This document shows positions 50,238-59,087 of a stretch of 64,000 nt of DNA, one piece after another. A model generated the notes under the pieces. That model did no database searches, had not been told where the DNA came from, and worked only from the letters and a program-made list of their open reading frames with translations. Source of the DNA: Micavibrio sp964400125. Lineage in GTDB: Bacteria; Pseudomonadota; Alphaproteobacteria; Micavibrionales; Micavibrionaceae. The stretch lies in the NCBI GenBank assembly GCA_964400125.1, contig CAYNSR010000011.1:1-64000 (forward strand). The letters run 5' to 3'. Position numbers and translations under genes: made by a program. Within the stretch, counting starts at the first letter, position 1; each line of letters begins with the position of its first letter.

Positions 50238-52922
50238 TTATTTCAGTGTCTTGCTGACAATCTCGAACACATCCGGTGACAGGTCGGGCAGGGCGGCTAT
50301 TTTTTGTAGAACGGCCTTCATTTTTTCCTGCCTGTCCGGGGTATACCGCCGCCATTCACGCAACGGCGTCAGCAGGCGCGATGCAATCTGCGGGTTTTTC
50401 CCGTTCAGGGAAATGATGGCATTGCCCAGAAATTCATAGCCGCGCCCGTCCTTGCTGTGGAACATGACGGGGTTGCTCATGGCGAAAATGCTATAGAGCG
50501 ACCGGACCCTGTTGGGATTCAGCAAGGTGAAATCGGGGTGTGCGGCAAGCTGCGTCATGTCGTCAATTGTCGTCTTGCGAACGGCCATCGCCTGAATGCT
50601 GAACCATTTGTCGATGACGAGGGGATAATTACGGAATCGCTCATGAAAATCTTTCAGCGCCGTTTCCCGTTCCGCCGTGTCGGTATCGGTCAGGCATGCC
50701 AAAGCCGCCATGCGGTCGGTCATATTGTTTGCGGCATCATATTGCTGTCTGGCCAACGCAACCGACGCGGCATTATGGTCCGCCGTCAGATAAGACAGGA
50801 CAATATTTTTCAAAGCCCGTTTTCCAGCCGAAACGGGATCAACCGAATATGTCGCCGGGGTTGAGTGACGATCATAGAGTTTTTCAAGACGATCCCGGCA
50901 GGAATTCGCGACATCGATCATCACCTGCCGCCGCGCCTGATAGATCAGGTCCGGATCGACGATAGTGCGTTCCTGCGCGATGATTGAAAAATCCGGCAGG
51001 GCAATGGACCGGGCGAGCAACGCCATATCGGTGCGGTCGTCAAAGCCCTGTTCGATCAGGTCGTTGAAAGAGGCCAGAAATTCGGGTTCCGTCTGCGTTT
51101 TTTGGCCTTTTTCCAGAGCGTCAATCATCCGGTTGAGCATGCGCAGGGCAATAATCTGGCCTGATTCCCAACGGTTAAATCCATCGCTGTCATGAACCAT
51201 CAGGAAGCGGTAATCGTCGTCGCTCAGATTGGTCGTCAGTTTCACCGGTGCGGAGAACCCGCGTAAAATCGACGGCACCGGACGGGCCGGAATATTTTCG
51301 AAGACGAAATGCTGTTCTTTTTCGGTAAGTTCCAGCAGGCGCGTATCCATATCCGCGCCATTGGGGCCGACAAGGCCCGTCCGCACGGGGATGTGCATCG
51401 GTTTTTTATCCGGCTGTCCGGGCGTCGCGGGAATATGCTGGCGCAGGGTCAGGGTGTAGCGGCGGGAGGATTCATCGTAATGCCCCTCCGCCCGGACTTC
51501 CGGCGTTCCAGCCTGAGCGTACCATAATTTGAATTGGTCCATATTCCGCCCCGATGCGTCCTGCATGCACTGGACAAAATCATCGCAGGTTACGGCCTTG
51601 CCGTCGAAGCGGTTGAAATACAGGTCCGTGGCCTTGCGGTAGGTGGCGTCACCGAGCAGGGTATGCTGCATACGGATGACTTCTGCGCCTTTTTCGTACA
51701 CGGTCACGGTGTAAAAATTGCTGATTTCAATGAAATTGTCGGGGCGGATGGGGTGCGCCATCGGTCCGGCATCTTCGGGGAACTGCATCCGGCGCAGCAG
51801 GACGACATCGTCGATACGTTTGACCCCGCGCGAATTCATGTCGGCGGTGAATTCCTGATCGCGAAATACCGTCAACCCTTCCTTCAGCGAGAGTTGAAAC
51901 CAATCCCGGCAGGTGACGCGGTTTCCGGTCCAGTTGTGGAAATATTCATGGGCGATGACGCCTTCGACCCGTTCAAAATCGCGATCGGTGGCGGTTTCCG
52001 GCTTGGCCAGGACGAGGGCGGTATTGAAAATATTCAGCGATGTATTTTCCATCGCCCCCATATTGAAATCGCTAACGGCAACGATATTAAAGCGGTCCAA
52101 CTGGTATTCGCGGCCATATTTTTCTTCATCCCATTCCATCGAACGTTTCAGGGATTCCATGGCGTAGCCGCACTGGGTTTCATCACCTTCGCGGACATAG
52201 ATACGCAAATCGACAATACGCCCGGTCATGGTGGTAAAGCTGTCACGGATATGGACAAGGTTTCCGGCAACGAGGGCGAAGAGATAACACGGCTTGGGGA
52301 AGGGGTCGTGCCAGACAGCATAGTGTCTGGCGGCATTTCCCTCACCCTCCCGCTGCGCGGGCCCCTCCCTCTCCCTGAAGGGAGAGGGATTACCTTCAGG
52401 GAGAGGGTTAGGGTGAGGGAACAAATCCCCTTCTTCGACAAGATTGCCGTTTGATAGCAATACAGGGAAAAGGGCCTTGTCAGCCTCGATCCGCGTCGTA
52501 AAAACGGTCATTACATCGGGACGGTCTGGGAAATAGGTGATCTTGCGGAAACCTTCCGCTTCGCACTGGGTGCAGTAATTACCACCGGACATATACAGGC
52601 CTTCGAGCGCGGTATTTTCCTCCGGGCAGATTTCAACCTCTGTTTCCAGCGTGAAGGAGTCTCCTGGGCAGGGTAGGGTGAGGAATTTTTCATCGACCGT
52701 GTATTGCGCATCCGCCCCGTTGATCTTGACGGAGAGCAGTTTTAACCGTTCGCCGTTCAGGACAAGATCGGGTGCGCCGGGGATCGATTTTTTAAACCGC
52801 GTCCGCGCGGCAACGGTTGTTTTTCCGGAAAATATCCGGAATGTCAGATTCACATCCTCAACCTGATAGGCAGGCGTGGTGTAATCTTTCAGATAAATCG
52901 TCGTCGGGTTTTCGGTGCGCAT
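50238..52922 (-). CDS. pepN: Aminopeptidase N (M1 family)
   Basis: This zinc aminopeptidase of 894 residues belongs to the bacterial PepN type. GAMEN is in FNMGAMENTSLNIF. The zinc site is HEYFHNWTGNR followed 18 residues on by the Glu in LKEGLTVF. The DUF3458 and C-terminal helical domains are complete. In the N-terminal beta domain a palindromic repeat is read in frame (about residues 168-194), lengthening a loop between NLVEEGDL and ARHYAVWHDPF. Confidence 0.96.
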   Translation of the reverse strand: MRTENPTTIYLKDYTTPAYQVEDVNLTFRIFSGKTTVAARTRFKKSIPGAPDLVLNGERLKLLSVKINGADAQYTVDEKFLTLPCPGDSFTLETEVEICPEENTALEGLYMSGGNYCTQCEAEGFRKITYFPDRPDVMTVFTTRIEADKALFPVLLSNGNLVEEGDLFPHPNPLPEGNPSPFREREGPAQREGEGNAARHYAVWHDPFPKPCYLFALVAGNLVHIRDSFTTMTGRIVDLRIYVREGDETQCGYAMESLKRSMEWDEEKYGREYQLDRFNIVAVSDFNMGAMENTSLNIFNTALVLAKPETATDRDFERVEGVIAHEYFHNWTGNRVTCRDWFQLSLKEGLTVFRDQEFTADMNSRGVKRIDDVVLLRRMQFPEDAGPMAHPIRPDNFIEISNFYTVTVYEKGAEVIRMQHTLLGDATYRKATDLYFNRFDGKAVTCDDFVQCMQDASGRNMDQFKLWYAQAGTPEVRAEGHYDESSRRYTLTLRQHIPATPGQPDKKPMHIPVRTGLVGPNGADMDTRLLELTEKEQHFVFENIPARPVPSILRGFSAPVKLTTNLSDDDYRFLMVHDSDGFNRWESGQIIALRMLNRMIDALEKGQKTQTEPEFLASFNDLIEQGFDDRTDMALLARSIALPDFSIIAQERTIVDPDLIYQARRQVMIDVANSCRDRLEKLYDRHSTPATYSVDPVSAGKRALKNIVLSYLTADHNAASVALARQQYDAANNMTDRMAALACLTDTDTAERETALKDFHERFRNYPLVIDKWFSIQAMAVRKTTIDDMTQLAAHPDFTLLNPNRVRSLYSIFAMSNPVMFHSKDGRGYEFLGNAIISLNGKNPQIASRLLTPLREWRRYTPDRQEKMKAVLQKIAALPDLSPDVFEIVSKTLK
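52339..52421. repeat. CTCTCCC/GGGAGAGG palindromic repeat inside pepN
   Basis: The repeat has inverted units around CTCCCTGAAGGGAGAG and CTTCAGGGAGAGG with flanking CCTCACCC/GGGTGAGG arms. It is translated in frame on the minus strand as a Pro/Arg/Glu-rich loop. Relatives without it pass almost directly from NLVE to the WHDPF strand, as I recall the family. Confidence 0.85.
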
Positions 52923-52991
52923 GTCGGGAATCTCCGGGTTTTGACTGTGCGGGAATTATAGCCCGCATCACCCGGCGTGATAGCCCTTTTT

Positions 52992-53282
52992 TTAAGGCCT
53001 TGGAGGAGGTGGTGAGTTATCCTTATCATTGAAGCCGAGTGTGCTGGCAATGTGTTTTGCAACGACACCAAAAGACTCTTTGATCCTGCTTTTCGTAACA
53101 ATAGAGTCATCTTGGTGTTCGATTTTATCAATATAAAGATAACCACCGAATAGGATTGCCGCTGATCCCACAGCAACAACAGGGAAGATTGCTCCTAATA
53201 CTACGGGAGTAGCAACAGTGACGCCTGCTATACCGTACGCCCTTGCTTTCGAAAGAGGTTCTTTACTATCTTGTTGTGCCAT
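52992..53282 (-). CDS. Small hypothetical membrane protein
   Basis: The 96-residue protein starts at MAQQDSKEPL (an upstream in-frame ATG adds 15 residues). There are one or two hydrophobic segments (YGIAGVTVATPVVLGAIFPVV and VGSAAILFGGYLYI), then a polar part and a Pro-rich end. No family is recognised. The gene is AT-rich relative to pepN and obgE on either side. Confidence 0.5.
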   Translation of the reverse strand: MAQQDSKEPLSKARAYGIAGVTVATPVVLGAIFPVVAVGSAAILFGGYLYIDKIEHQDDSIVTKSRIKESFGVVAKHIASTLGFNDKDNSPPPPRP

Positions 53283-53351
53283 GAGATAAGCCCTTTGTTC
53301 ATTTTTATGAATAATGCCTGTATACATATACGCTAAAATTCTGTCAATAAA

Positions 53352-54434
53352 TTAATCCGCCAGCGGGTTGAAGCTCTCATCCAGAAGGGCGGCTGCTTTC
53401 TGCGGGTTTTGCAGATCGTCTTCATGGCGGCGGATCTGCCGGGCTTCTTCGATCGGTTTGGTCAGGGCGAAGAGGGTTTCGCGGACATTTTCGCCGGAAA
53501 CACCGGAAATCAGGTGGATTTTGACATCCTTGCCGAGTCGTTTCTGGAGGGCTTTGGCCTGATCCTTCGCCAGATCCATGCCGATGGCGTCAACCTTGTT
53601 GAGGGCGATGACTTCCTGCTTTTCAGACAGGCCGCCGCCATAGGCTTCCAGTTCATGGCGGATGGTCTCATACGCGCCGACGATATCGTCTTGCGTCACA
53701 TCAATCAGGTGCAGCAGCACGGCGGTGCGTTCGACATGGCCCAGAAAACGTGTGCCCAGACCATGGCCTTCGGAAGCGCCTTCAATCAGGCCGGGAATGT
53801 CGGCGAGGACGAAATCAATATTGTCCACCTTGACCACGCCGAGATTGGGATGGAGCGTGGTAAAGGGATAGTCGGCAATCTTGGGCTTCGCGGCGGAGCA
53901 GGCGGCCAGAAAAGTTGATTTTCCTGCATTGGGCAACCCGATAATCCCCGCATCGGCAATCAGTTTCAGGCGCAGCCAGACGGCGCGTTCTTCACCGGGC
54001 CAGCCGGGTGTATGTTTGCGCGGGGCCTGATTGGTGGCGGTTTTAAAATGGGCATTGCCGAATCCGCCGTCGCCGCCCTTGAGGAAATAGATTTTCAGGC
54101 CGATGGAGGTCATATCGGCCAGAACGGTTTCCTTGTCTTCATCAAGAATCTGTGTGCCCACGGGAACGCGGATGACGATATCCTTGCCGCTTGCGCCGGA
54201 ACGTTCCTTGCCCATGCCATGGTGGCCCTTTTCAGCGCGAAAATGCTGGGTATAGCGGAAATCGATCAGGGTGTTCAGGCTATCGACACATTCAAAAATA
54301 ACGTCCCCGCCCTTGCCGCCGTCGCCGCCGTTGGGGCCGCCATGTTCAATATATTTTTCGCGCAGGAAGCTGGTGCAACCGGCACCGCCGTCGCCGCTTT
54401 TGATATAGATTTTTGCTTCGTCGAGAAATTTCAT
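53352..54434 (-). CDS. obgE: Obg/CgtA ribosome-assembly GTPase
   Basis: The 360-residue protein has the Gly-rich Obg fold (AKIYIKSGDGGAGCTSFLREKY, GGPNGGDGGKGGDV) and a G domain from about residue 160 (G1 GLPNAGKSTFLAA, G3 DIPGLIEGASEG, G4 NKVDAI). It acts in large-subunit maturation and stress control. It follows rplU-rpmA, the near-universal order, with a palindromic repeat in the gap. Confidence 0.96.
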   Translation of the reverse strand: MKFLDEAKIYIKSGDGGAGCTSFLREKYIEHGGPNGGDGGKGGDVIFECVDSLNTLIDFRYTQHFRAEKGHHGMGKERSGASGKDIVIRVPVGTQILDEDKETVLADMTSIGLKIYFLKGGDGGFGNAHFKTATNQAPRKHTPGWPGEERAVWLRLKLIADAGIIGLPNAGKSTFLAACSAAKPKIADYPFTTLHPNLGVVKVDNIDFVLADIPGLIEGASEGHGLGTRFLGHVERTAVLLHLIDVTQDDIVGAYETIRHELEAYGGGLSEKQEVIALNKVDAIGMDLAKDQAKALQKRLGKDVKIHLISGVSGENVRETLFALTKPIEEARQIRRHEDDLQNPQKAAALLDESFNPLAD

Positions 54435-54452
54435 TTTTCTTCTCTTTCTATG

Positions 54453-54540
54453 CCCCCTCTCTCTTTAGGGAGAGGGCGGGGGCGAGGGCCTTGTTTGCCT
54501 GATTTCCCCTCACCCTAACCCTCTCCCTGAAGGGAGAGGG
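54453..54540. repeat. CTCTCCC/GGGAGAGG palindromic repeat between rpmA and obgE
   Basis: This is an intergenic copy: CCCCCTCTCTCTTTAGGGAG on the left and CCTCTCCCTGAAGGGAGAGG on the right, with a unique middle. It shares the arms of the copies inside pdhB, pdhC and pepN, so the family is not restricted to coding sequence. Confidence 0.85.
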
Positions 54541-54561
54541 GATTTGACTTGTTCAAATAAA

Positions 54562-54584
54562 GACAGCCCGCTTAGCGGGCTGTC
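54562..54584 (-). terminator. Rho-independent terminator after rplU-rpmA
   Basis: A 10 bp GC-rich stem GACAGCCCGC/GCGGGCTGTC with a 3 nt loop is followed on the minus strand by TTTATTT. It lies 65 bases after the rpmA stop. obgE beyond it may therefore rely on read-through or its own promoter. Confidence 0.85.
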
Positions 54585-54648
54585 ATATCAAGCTGGTTCC
54601 CGGATCAGCGTTCGCTATTGCTCACTTGTCCGGGACGACGCGGTTGGT

Positions 54649-54933
54649 TTATTCTGCAGCCTTTTTCAGAGCAGCATCATTTGCGGAAACAATGTTCACA
54701 ACGGAACGTCCGCCACGGCCATGGGTGAATTTTACCTTGCCATCAACCAATGCAAAAATCGTGTGGTCGGTGCCCATGCCAACATTCACGCCGGGATGAT
54801 ATTTTGTCCCGCGCTGGCGGATGATGATATTTCCGGCCAGAACGTCCTGATCGCCGTAGCGTTTCACACCAAGGCGACGACCTGCTGTATCGCGACCATT
54901 GCGGGATGAACCGCCTGCTTTTTTGTGTGCCAT
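54649..54933 (-). CDS. rpmA: Ribosomal protein bL27
   Basis: The 94-residue large-subunit protein reads AHKKAGGSSRNGRDTAGRRLGVKRYG at the N-terminus, which reaches the peptidyl-transferase centre, and GRGGRSVVNIV near the C-terminus. It lies 14 bases after rplU. Confidence 0.97.
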   Translation of the reverse strand: MAHKKAGGSSRNGRDTAGRRLGVKRYGDQDVLAGNIIIRQRGTKYHPGVNVGMGTDHTIFALVDGKVKFTHGRGGRSVVNIVSANDAALKKAAE

Positions 54934-54947
54934 TTAAAATACTCTCC

Positions 54948-55232
54948 TTAAGCGACGTTCGTGATTTGCAGAACGGTGAGGTCCTGACGGTGGCCCTTGG
55001 TCCGGCGGTAACCGGTCCGGCGCTTTTTCTTGAAAACGATGATTTTGTCTGCACGTTCGTGCTTGACCACCGTGGCGGTCACCTTGGCAGCCTTGCCGCC
55101 TTCGGCGAACAGAACGGCATCGCCTTCGAAATTGACGGTATCGCCTTCCTTCACATCCAGTTTTTCAACTTTCAGCGTGTTGTCCTTGGCGACTTTGTAT
55201 TGTTTTCCGCCTGTGCGGATGACTGCAAACAT
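54948..55232 (-). CDS. rplU: Ribosomal protein bL21
   Basis: The 94-residue protein reads FAVIRTGGKQYKVAKDNTLKVEKL at the N-terminus and KKKRRTGYRRTKGHRQDLT at the C-terminus, all bL21 landmarks. It heads the rplU-rpmA operon and is divergent from the histidine kinase at 55347; the 114 bp between must hold both promoters. Confidence 0.97.
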   Translation of the reverse strand: MFAVIRTGGKQYKVAKDNTLKVEKLDVKEGDTVNFEGDAVLFAEGGKAAKVTATVVKHERADKIIVFKKKRRTGYRRTKGHRQDLTVLQITNVA

Positions 55233-55346
55233 GATGAATCCTTGGTTTCTTCGGATTAAATAACCCGCGCACTATACACACGGATTCTGCCAAGTCAAGA
55301 AAATGCATATAGGGATTTTAAGTGTTTTTCGTGTAATCTCAGGAAT

Positions 55347-56891
55347 GTGGAGACATCAAGCAGCCTTTCCAAACCTTTCGTCCTGAACCGGGCCCCGCGG
55401 CCCTATATCGTCATTCACGGGGACGACGAGGCTAAAACCGTGAGCAAGATCATCTGGTCTCTGGCCGGGAGGGCTGATATTAAATTTGAAAATAGCATTG
55501 ATTATCAAGATTTTATAGAAAAATCCTCAGACGCACTCTTAATAGTTATCGCAATTAATGGCGACGATCCGGATTATATCCGCACCAGCCTTGATGTGAC
55601 CCGAAATCCGGACCTGATCGGCGATGTCGTGGGCATCGCCCGGGATGCGGACACGACCCGGCGGATCGAACTGCTCGGGGCCGGGTTTGATTCTGTCTTT
55701 AACATGGAGATGATCCAGCACCCTGATTTCAAGCGAATCCTCGGCCACAAACTGGAAAAAGCTGGTATCCGCCAGACTAACCGCATCATGCAGGAGGAAT
55801 ATCGCCGGTTCCGCGCGGCCCTGACCGCCAGCCCGGATGCGTTTATCGTGCTGGATGCCGAACGCCGTGTTTTCTTTGTCAGCGAACATTACAAACGCGC
55901 CTACCCGGCACTGGCGACAAAACTGGTCCGTGGATTGCCGGTCATGGAGGCCTTTGAGCTTGCCCGTATTGAACAAGGCGTCACCGACGACGACCCGCGT
56001 TTCCTGCCGATGAAACATTTCTGGGAAACGTTGCACGGGCAGGCTGAATTCACCATGGAAAACGGACGGATATGGCGGATCAAGGCAGCCCCCCTTTCAG
56101 AAGGGCAAGGCACCATCGTCACAACGACGGATATTTCCGAACTGGTTGCCCAGCAAAAAGTGATCGAGGAAAAATCGCGCCTGCTGGCCGAGGCGCTGGA
56201 GAAAGAGCAGGAGGCAAGCACATTGCAAAAGCAATTCATCGGCATGGTCAGCCATGAATTCCGTACACCGCTTGCCATTATCGACGGCAACGCGCAGCGC
56301 ATCCAGAGGCTCAGCGGCAATGATATCGATATGATCCACGGCCATTGCAAAACAATGCGCAGTGCCATTTCGCGGCTGGTCCACATGATGGAGAGCGTTT
56401 TGTCTTCGAACATGCTCAAGACAGGGAAACTGGACCCGCATATGGAGCCGTTCGATCTCGGGGCGCTGATCGTCGAACTCTGCGAAGAACAGATCGTCCT
56501 GTCCCGACCCGGGGCCATAACAGCGGATGTTTCCGGATTAAGGGGGGATGTCGTTCTGGACCGGAAAATGATGACGCTGATTATCGGCAACCTTCTGGGG
56601 AACGCCGTCAAATTCAGCCGGAATAATCCGGAAATCCACATCGCGGCCCGGCATGACGATCATGGCGCGGTGGTGATGACCGTTGCCGATAATGGCATCG
56701 GTATCCCGGAAAATGAGCTGGCGCGGATTTTTGATCGCTATTACCGGGCCTCGACCTCCGTCGGCATCGCTGGAACCGGAATCGGTCTCAATCTGGTTCA
56801 GGATCTGTCGCGGATGCAGGGCGGTGAAATTGCCGTCGAAAGCGAAGTCGAAAAAGGAACCCGGTTTACCCTTCGGTTTGAGCAGGCTTAA
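55347..56891 (+). CDS. PAS-domain sensor histidine kinase
   Basis: The 514-residue protein probably starts at GTG 55347 (AGGA upstream). The N-terminal 130 residues resemble a degenerate receiver domain (YIVIHGDDEAKTVSKII). A PAS domain (about 155-270: PDAFIVLDAERRVFFVSEHYKRAYP), a coiled linker, HisKA (FIGMVSHEFRTPLAIIDGNAQRI) and HATPase (GIPENELARIFDRYYRAS, GIGLNLV) follow. There is no membrane helix, so it is cytoplasmic. The stop codon lies in the left arm of a palindromic element. Confidence 0.88.
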   Translation: METSSSLSKPFVLNRAPRPYIVIHGDDEAKTVSKIIWSLAGRADIKFENSIDYQDFIEKSSDALLIVIAINGDDPDYIRTSLDVTRNPDLIGDVVGIARDADTTRRIELLGAGFDSVFNMEMIQHPDFKRILGHKLEKAGIRQTNRIMQEEYRRFRAALTASPDAFIVLDAERRVFFVSEHYKRAYPALATKLVRGLPVMEAFELARIEQGVTDDDPRFLPMKHFWETLHGQAEFTMENGRIWRIKAAPLSEGQGTIVTTTDISELVAQQKVIEEKSRLLAEALEKEQEASTLQKQFIGMVSHEFRTPLAIIDGNAQRIQRLSGNDIDMIHGHCKTMRSAISRLVHMMESVLSSNMLKTGKLDPHMEPFDLGALIVELCEEQIVLSRPGAITADVSGLRGDVVLDRKMMTLIIGNLLGNAVKFSRNNPEIHIAARHDDHGAVVMTVADNGIGIPENELARIFDRYYRASTSVGIAGTGIGLNLVQDLSRMQGGEIAVESEVEKGTRFTLRFEQA

Positions 56892-56984
56892 ATTAAGGTT
56901 ACAGTATACTTAATTATTATTCTCATTGCAGGTTATAAAACACCTGTGTGCGGAATAATTAAGTATACTGTAACCTTAATTTAA
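56888..56984. repeat. AT-rich palindromic element, copy 3
   Basis: The arms 56888-56918 and 56954-56984 pair perfectly over 31 bp, around a 35 nt loop that has its own small pairing (CAGGT/ACCTG). The core GTTACAGTATACTTAATTAT is present. The outer arm TTAAATTAAG overlaps the kinase stop codon. The loop is closely related to that of copy 4. Confidence 0.9.
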
Positions 56985-56992
56985 ATCTTAAT

Positions 56993-57481
56993 TTATAAAG
57001 ATTGAGTGGAGGATTTGGAGACAATCTCAAATATCTTGATCTCGTCTTCGTCCGTTACAACGCATGTGGCCACATTGATGCCACCGGAATGGCCCTGTGC
57101 CACAGTGGCAGAGCTTAGAAGTTTCACGGTTGTCAGATTAAACAGGTTGCCTATTGGGCCTCTATAAAAATCCACCTGCCTGATATTTTTATATGACACG
57201 ATCTTTCTTATCGAACAGACAAAGGTGAATGTAAACTCGACATAATCTCTATAAAACCGGATAGTGGTATATTTTGCATAAAAATACACCACTGCCCATA
57301 AGGTCGCTAAAGTAAGGCCTGACCAATAAATCGTTAACAAATTATATTCGTAAATAGTATCATTGATAACGCGGTTCATAGAACCGAGAAGAGGCAGGAA
57401 AAAAATAACGCTCCAGATAAGATTGTAGGCAACATGAAATTTGGGTTTTAGTGTGACAATGGGTTCGGTCGTTTTATCCAT
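56993..57481 (-). CDS. Bacterial PH-domain-like membrane protein
   Basis: The 162-residue protein begins at MDKTTEPIV (GGAA ribosome site); upstream in-frame Met codons would draw on palindrome sequence. Two membrane helices (AYNLIWSVIFFLPLLGSM; LLTIYWSGLTLATLWAVVYFYA) precede a bPH2-type domain (IRFYRDYVEFTFTF, SYKNIRQVDFYRGPIGNLFNLTTVKL). Function is unknown. It is AT-rich and sits exactly between palindrome copies 3 and 4, with gaps of eight and 68 bases. Confidence 0.7.
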   Translation of the reverse strand: MDKTTEPIVTLKPKFHVAYNLIWSVIFFLPLLGSMNRVINDTIYEYNLLTIYWSGLTLATLWAVVYFYAKYTTIRFYRDYVEFTFTFVCSIRKIVSYKNIRQVDFYRGPIGNLFNLTTVKLLSSATVAQGHSGGINVATCVVTDEDEIKIFEIVSKSSTQSL

Positions 57482-57549
57482 ATTTATTTCCATATTTGTG
57501 TTTTTCTTATAGAATCGTAACCTATGCATAAGTTGATAGCAAGATTGCA

Positions 57550-57643
57550 GAATTAAGGTTACAGTATACTTAATTATTATCTTCAATGAGGATCATAAAA
57601 ACACCTATGTGCAGAATAATTAAGTATACTGTAACCTTAATTC
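57550..57643. repeat. AT-rich palindromic element, copy 4
   Basis: The arms 57550-57578 and 57615-57643 pair perfectly over 29 bp, around a 36 nt loop. The core is as in the other copies; the outer arm GAATTAAG is nearly that of copy 3, and the loop shares ATAAAA, ACACCT and TGTGC words with it. The right flank repeats TTAATTCT. Confidence 0.9.
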
Positions 57644-57743
57644 TTTAATTCTGATGTTTACATAATATTAATCCGACTTCTCTAATATATAGGATAAGGG
57701 TAATGATATACCCGCGATTCTATGTGTGTGGGACGTTAGGGAC

Positions 57744-58154
57744 ATGATTTTCGGGATGAATCAGGGCGCGGCATCGCGCAGCATCAGCCAGACCATTCTC
57801 GTCATTGAAGATGAAGAGTGCCTTTCCACGCTTCTAAGGGCGGAACTGACGTCTTTGGGGTATCGCGTCGCCGTGGCGCGGGACGGGAATGACGGGTTGC
57901 GGCAGATCCAGAATATCGAGCCGGACCTGATTATCTGTGATCGCGCAATGCCGCATATGACCGGTTCGCAGTTGCTCGAGCGGTTGCGCGGCGCCTACCC
58001 GCAATACGGCAGCGTCCCCTTTATCTTCCTGACCGCCATGACCGACCAGCGCGACAAGGACTCCGTGCAAAGCTTGCGGCCCTTTGCCTATCTCGAAAAA
58101 CCGCTCGATTTCAATTTGCTGAAAAAAACGATTGAAAAGGCCTTTACCCCATAA
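57744..58154 (+). CDS. Single-domain response regulator
   Basis: The 136-residue receiver domain has no output domain. Acidic pocket ILVIEDEECLS, phospho-acceptor Asp66 (IICDRAMPHM), Thr in IFLTAMT and Lys in YLEKPLDF are all present. It may act with the nearby PAS kinase, whose own Asp-containing output is absent; this is inference from proximity. A GTG 18 bases upstream and an ATG 12 bases downstream are alternative starts. Confidence 0.88.
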   Translation: MIFGMNQGAASRSISQTILVIEDEECLSTLLRAELTSLGYRVAVARDGNDGLRQIQNIEPDLIICDRAMPHMTGSQLLERLRGAYPQYGSVPFIFLTAMTDQRDKDSVQSLRPFAYLEKPLDFNLLKKTIEKAFTP

Positions 58155-58211
58155 AATCGCCATTTTCCCGATGTTCCATACCCTTGGCATTTTGCAAAGG
58201 GGTTGAGGGGC

Positions 58212-59087
58212 ATGAAACCGATTTTCTCCGGCGTGACACCGGAACTGATAACGTCTTTCCTTTTCTTCGGGCTGGTGGTTTTGCTTCGTTACCTGCTGGT
58301 GCGCATGGTGCGGCGGGATCAGGAGATACTGACCAAGGAACAGCGTCGCTGGATCATGCAGATCAAAAGCGGCACCTTCATTTTGCTGGCCGCCGGTCTG
58401 GTCATGATCTGGGCACCGCAACTACACACCTTCGCCCTGTCTCTGGCGGCCTTTGCCGTGGCGCTGGTGGTAGCGACCAAGGAAATGATCCTGTGCCTGA
58501 TGGGGTCTTTGCTGCGGGTCAGCGCCCGGACATACAAGGTTGGTGACTGGATCACGCTTGACGGCATCATGGGCGAAGTCATGGACATTGATGCCTTCTC
58601 CACGCGCGTGGAGGAGATCGACCCGAAATCAAGCCAGTTTACCGGGAAGAAAGTCATCATTCCGAACAGCAAACTGTTCACCTCCCAGGTTGAAAACAAG
58701 AACTTTGCCAAAAACTATACGTTTCAGGATATTTCTCTGGTGGTACAATCGACCGATCTGGGACCATCCGAATTATTCGAACAGTTCCAGTCCGTCGTCA
58801 GCCGTCATATGGAGCCTTTGCTGGACGAGGCGGAGAAATTCACGCTGCGGGTCGCACGCAAGGCCGGAATTGATTTTAAAAACTCCGGCCCGTCCTTCGG
58901 CCTGCGCACGACCGATCTCGGTCATTATGTATTCATGGCAAAGATATTCATCCCAACCCGGGAATCGGAAAAGATCATTCTCTCCATCACAAAAGACTTT
59001 CTGGATATCGCATACCGTTCGCGGCAATCCGCACGGGACCGATATCTGGAAAAACAGTCTGATACGGTTGAATCGCAGGCGGCTTAG
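58212..59087 (+). CDS. MscS-family mechanosensitive channel-like protein
   Basis: The 291-residue protein has three predicted membrane helices (LITSFLFFGLVVLLRYLLV; SGTFILLAAGLVMIWAP; FALSLAAFAVALVVATKEM). The MscS beta domain follows (YKVGDWITLDGIMGEVMDI, FTGKKVIIPNSKLF). It is probably a small osmotic or ion channel in the inner membrane. The start is ATG 58212, after a GGGG-rich site. Confidence 0.85.
   Translation: MKPIFSGVTPELITSFLFFGLVVLLRYLLVRMVRRDQEILTKEQRRWIMQIKSGTFILLAAGLVMIWAPQLHTFALSLAAFAVALVVATKEMILCLMGSLLRVSARTYKVGDWITLDGIMGEVMDIDAFSTRVEEIDPKSSQFTGKKVIIPNSKLFTSQVENKNFAKNYTFQDISLVVQSTDLGPSELFEQFQSVVSRHMEPLLDEAEKFTLRVARKAGIDFKNSGPSFGLRTTDLGHYVFMAKIFIPTRESEKIILSITKDFLDIAYRSRQSARDRYLEKQSDTVESQAA

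Noticed and set aside
54562..54584. Ribosomal-protein autoregulatory leader
   Set aside because: The hairpin lies after rpmA and has a T-rich tail, so it is a terminator rather than a 5' leader.
57482..57586. Longer N-terminus for the PH-domain protein
   Set aside because: These codons come from palindrome copy 4 and the AT-rich gap. A start at 57481 has a better ribosome site and gives a membrane helix at the expected place.
56888..57643. CRISPR array from regularly shaped AT-rich repeats
   Set aside because: There are only two large hairpins about 660 bases apart with a gene between. There are no short regular spacers and no cas genes.
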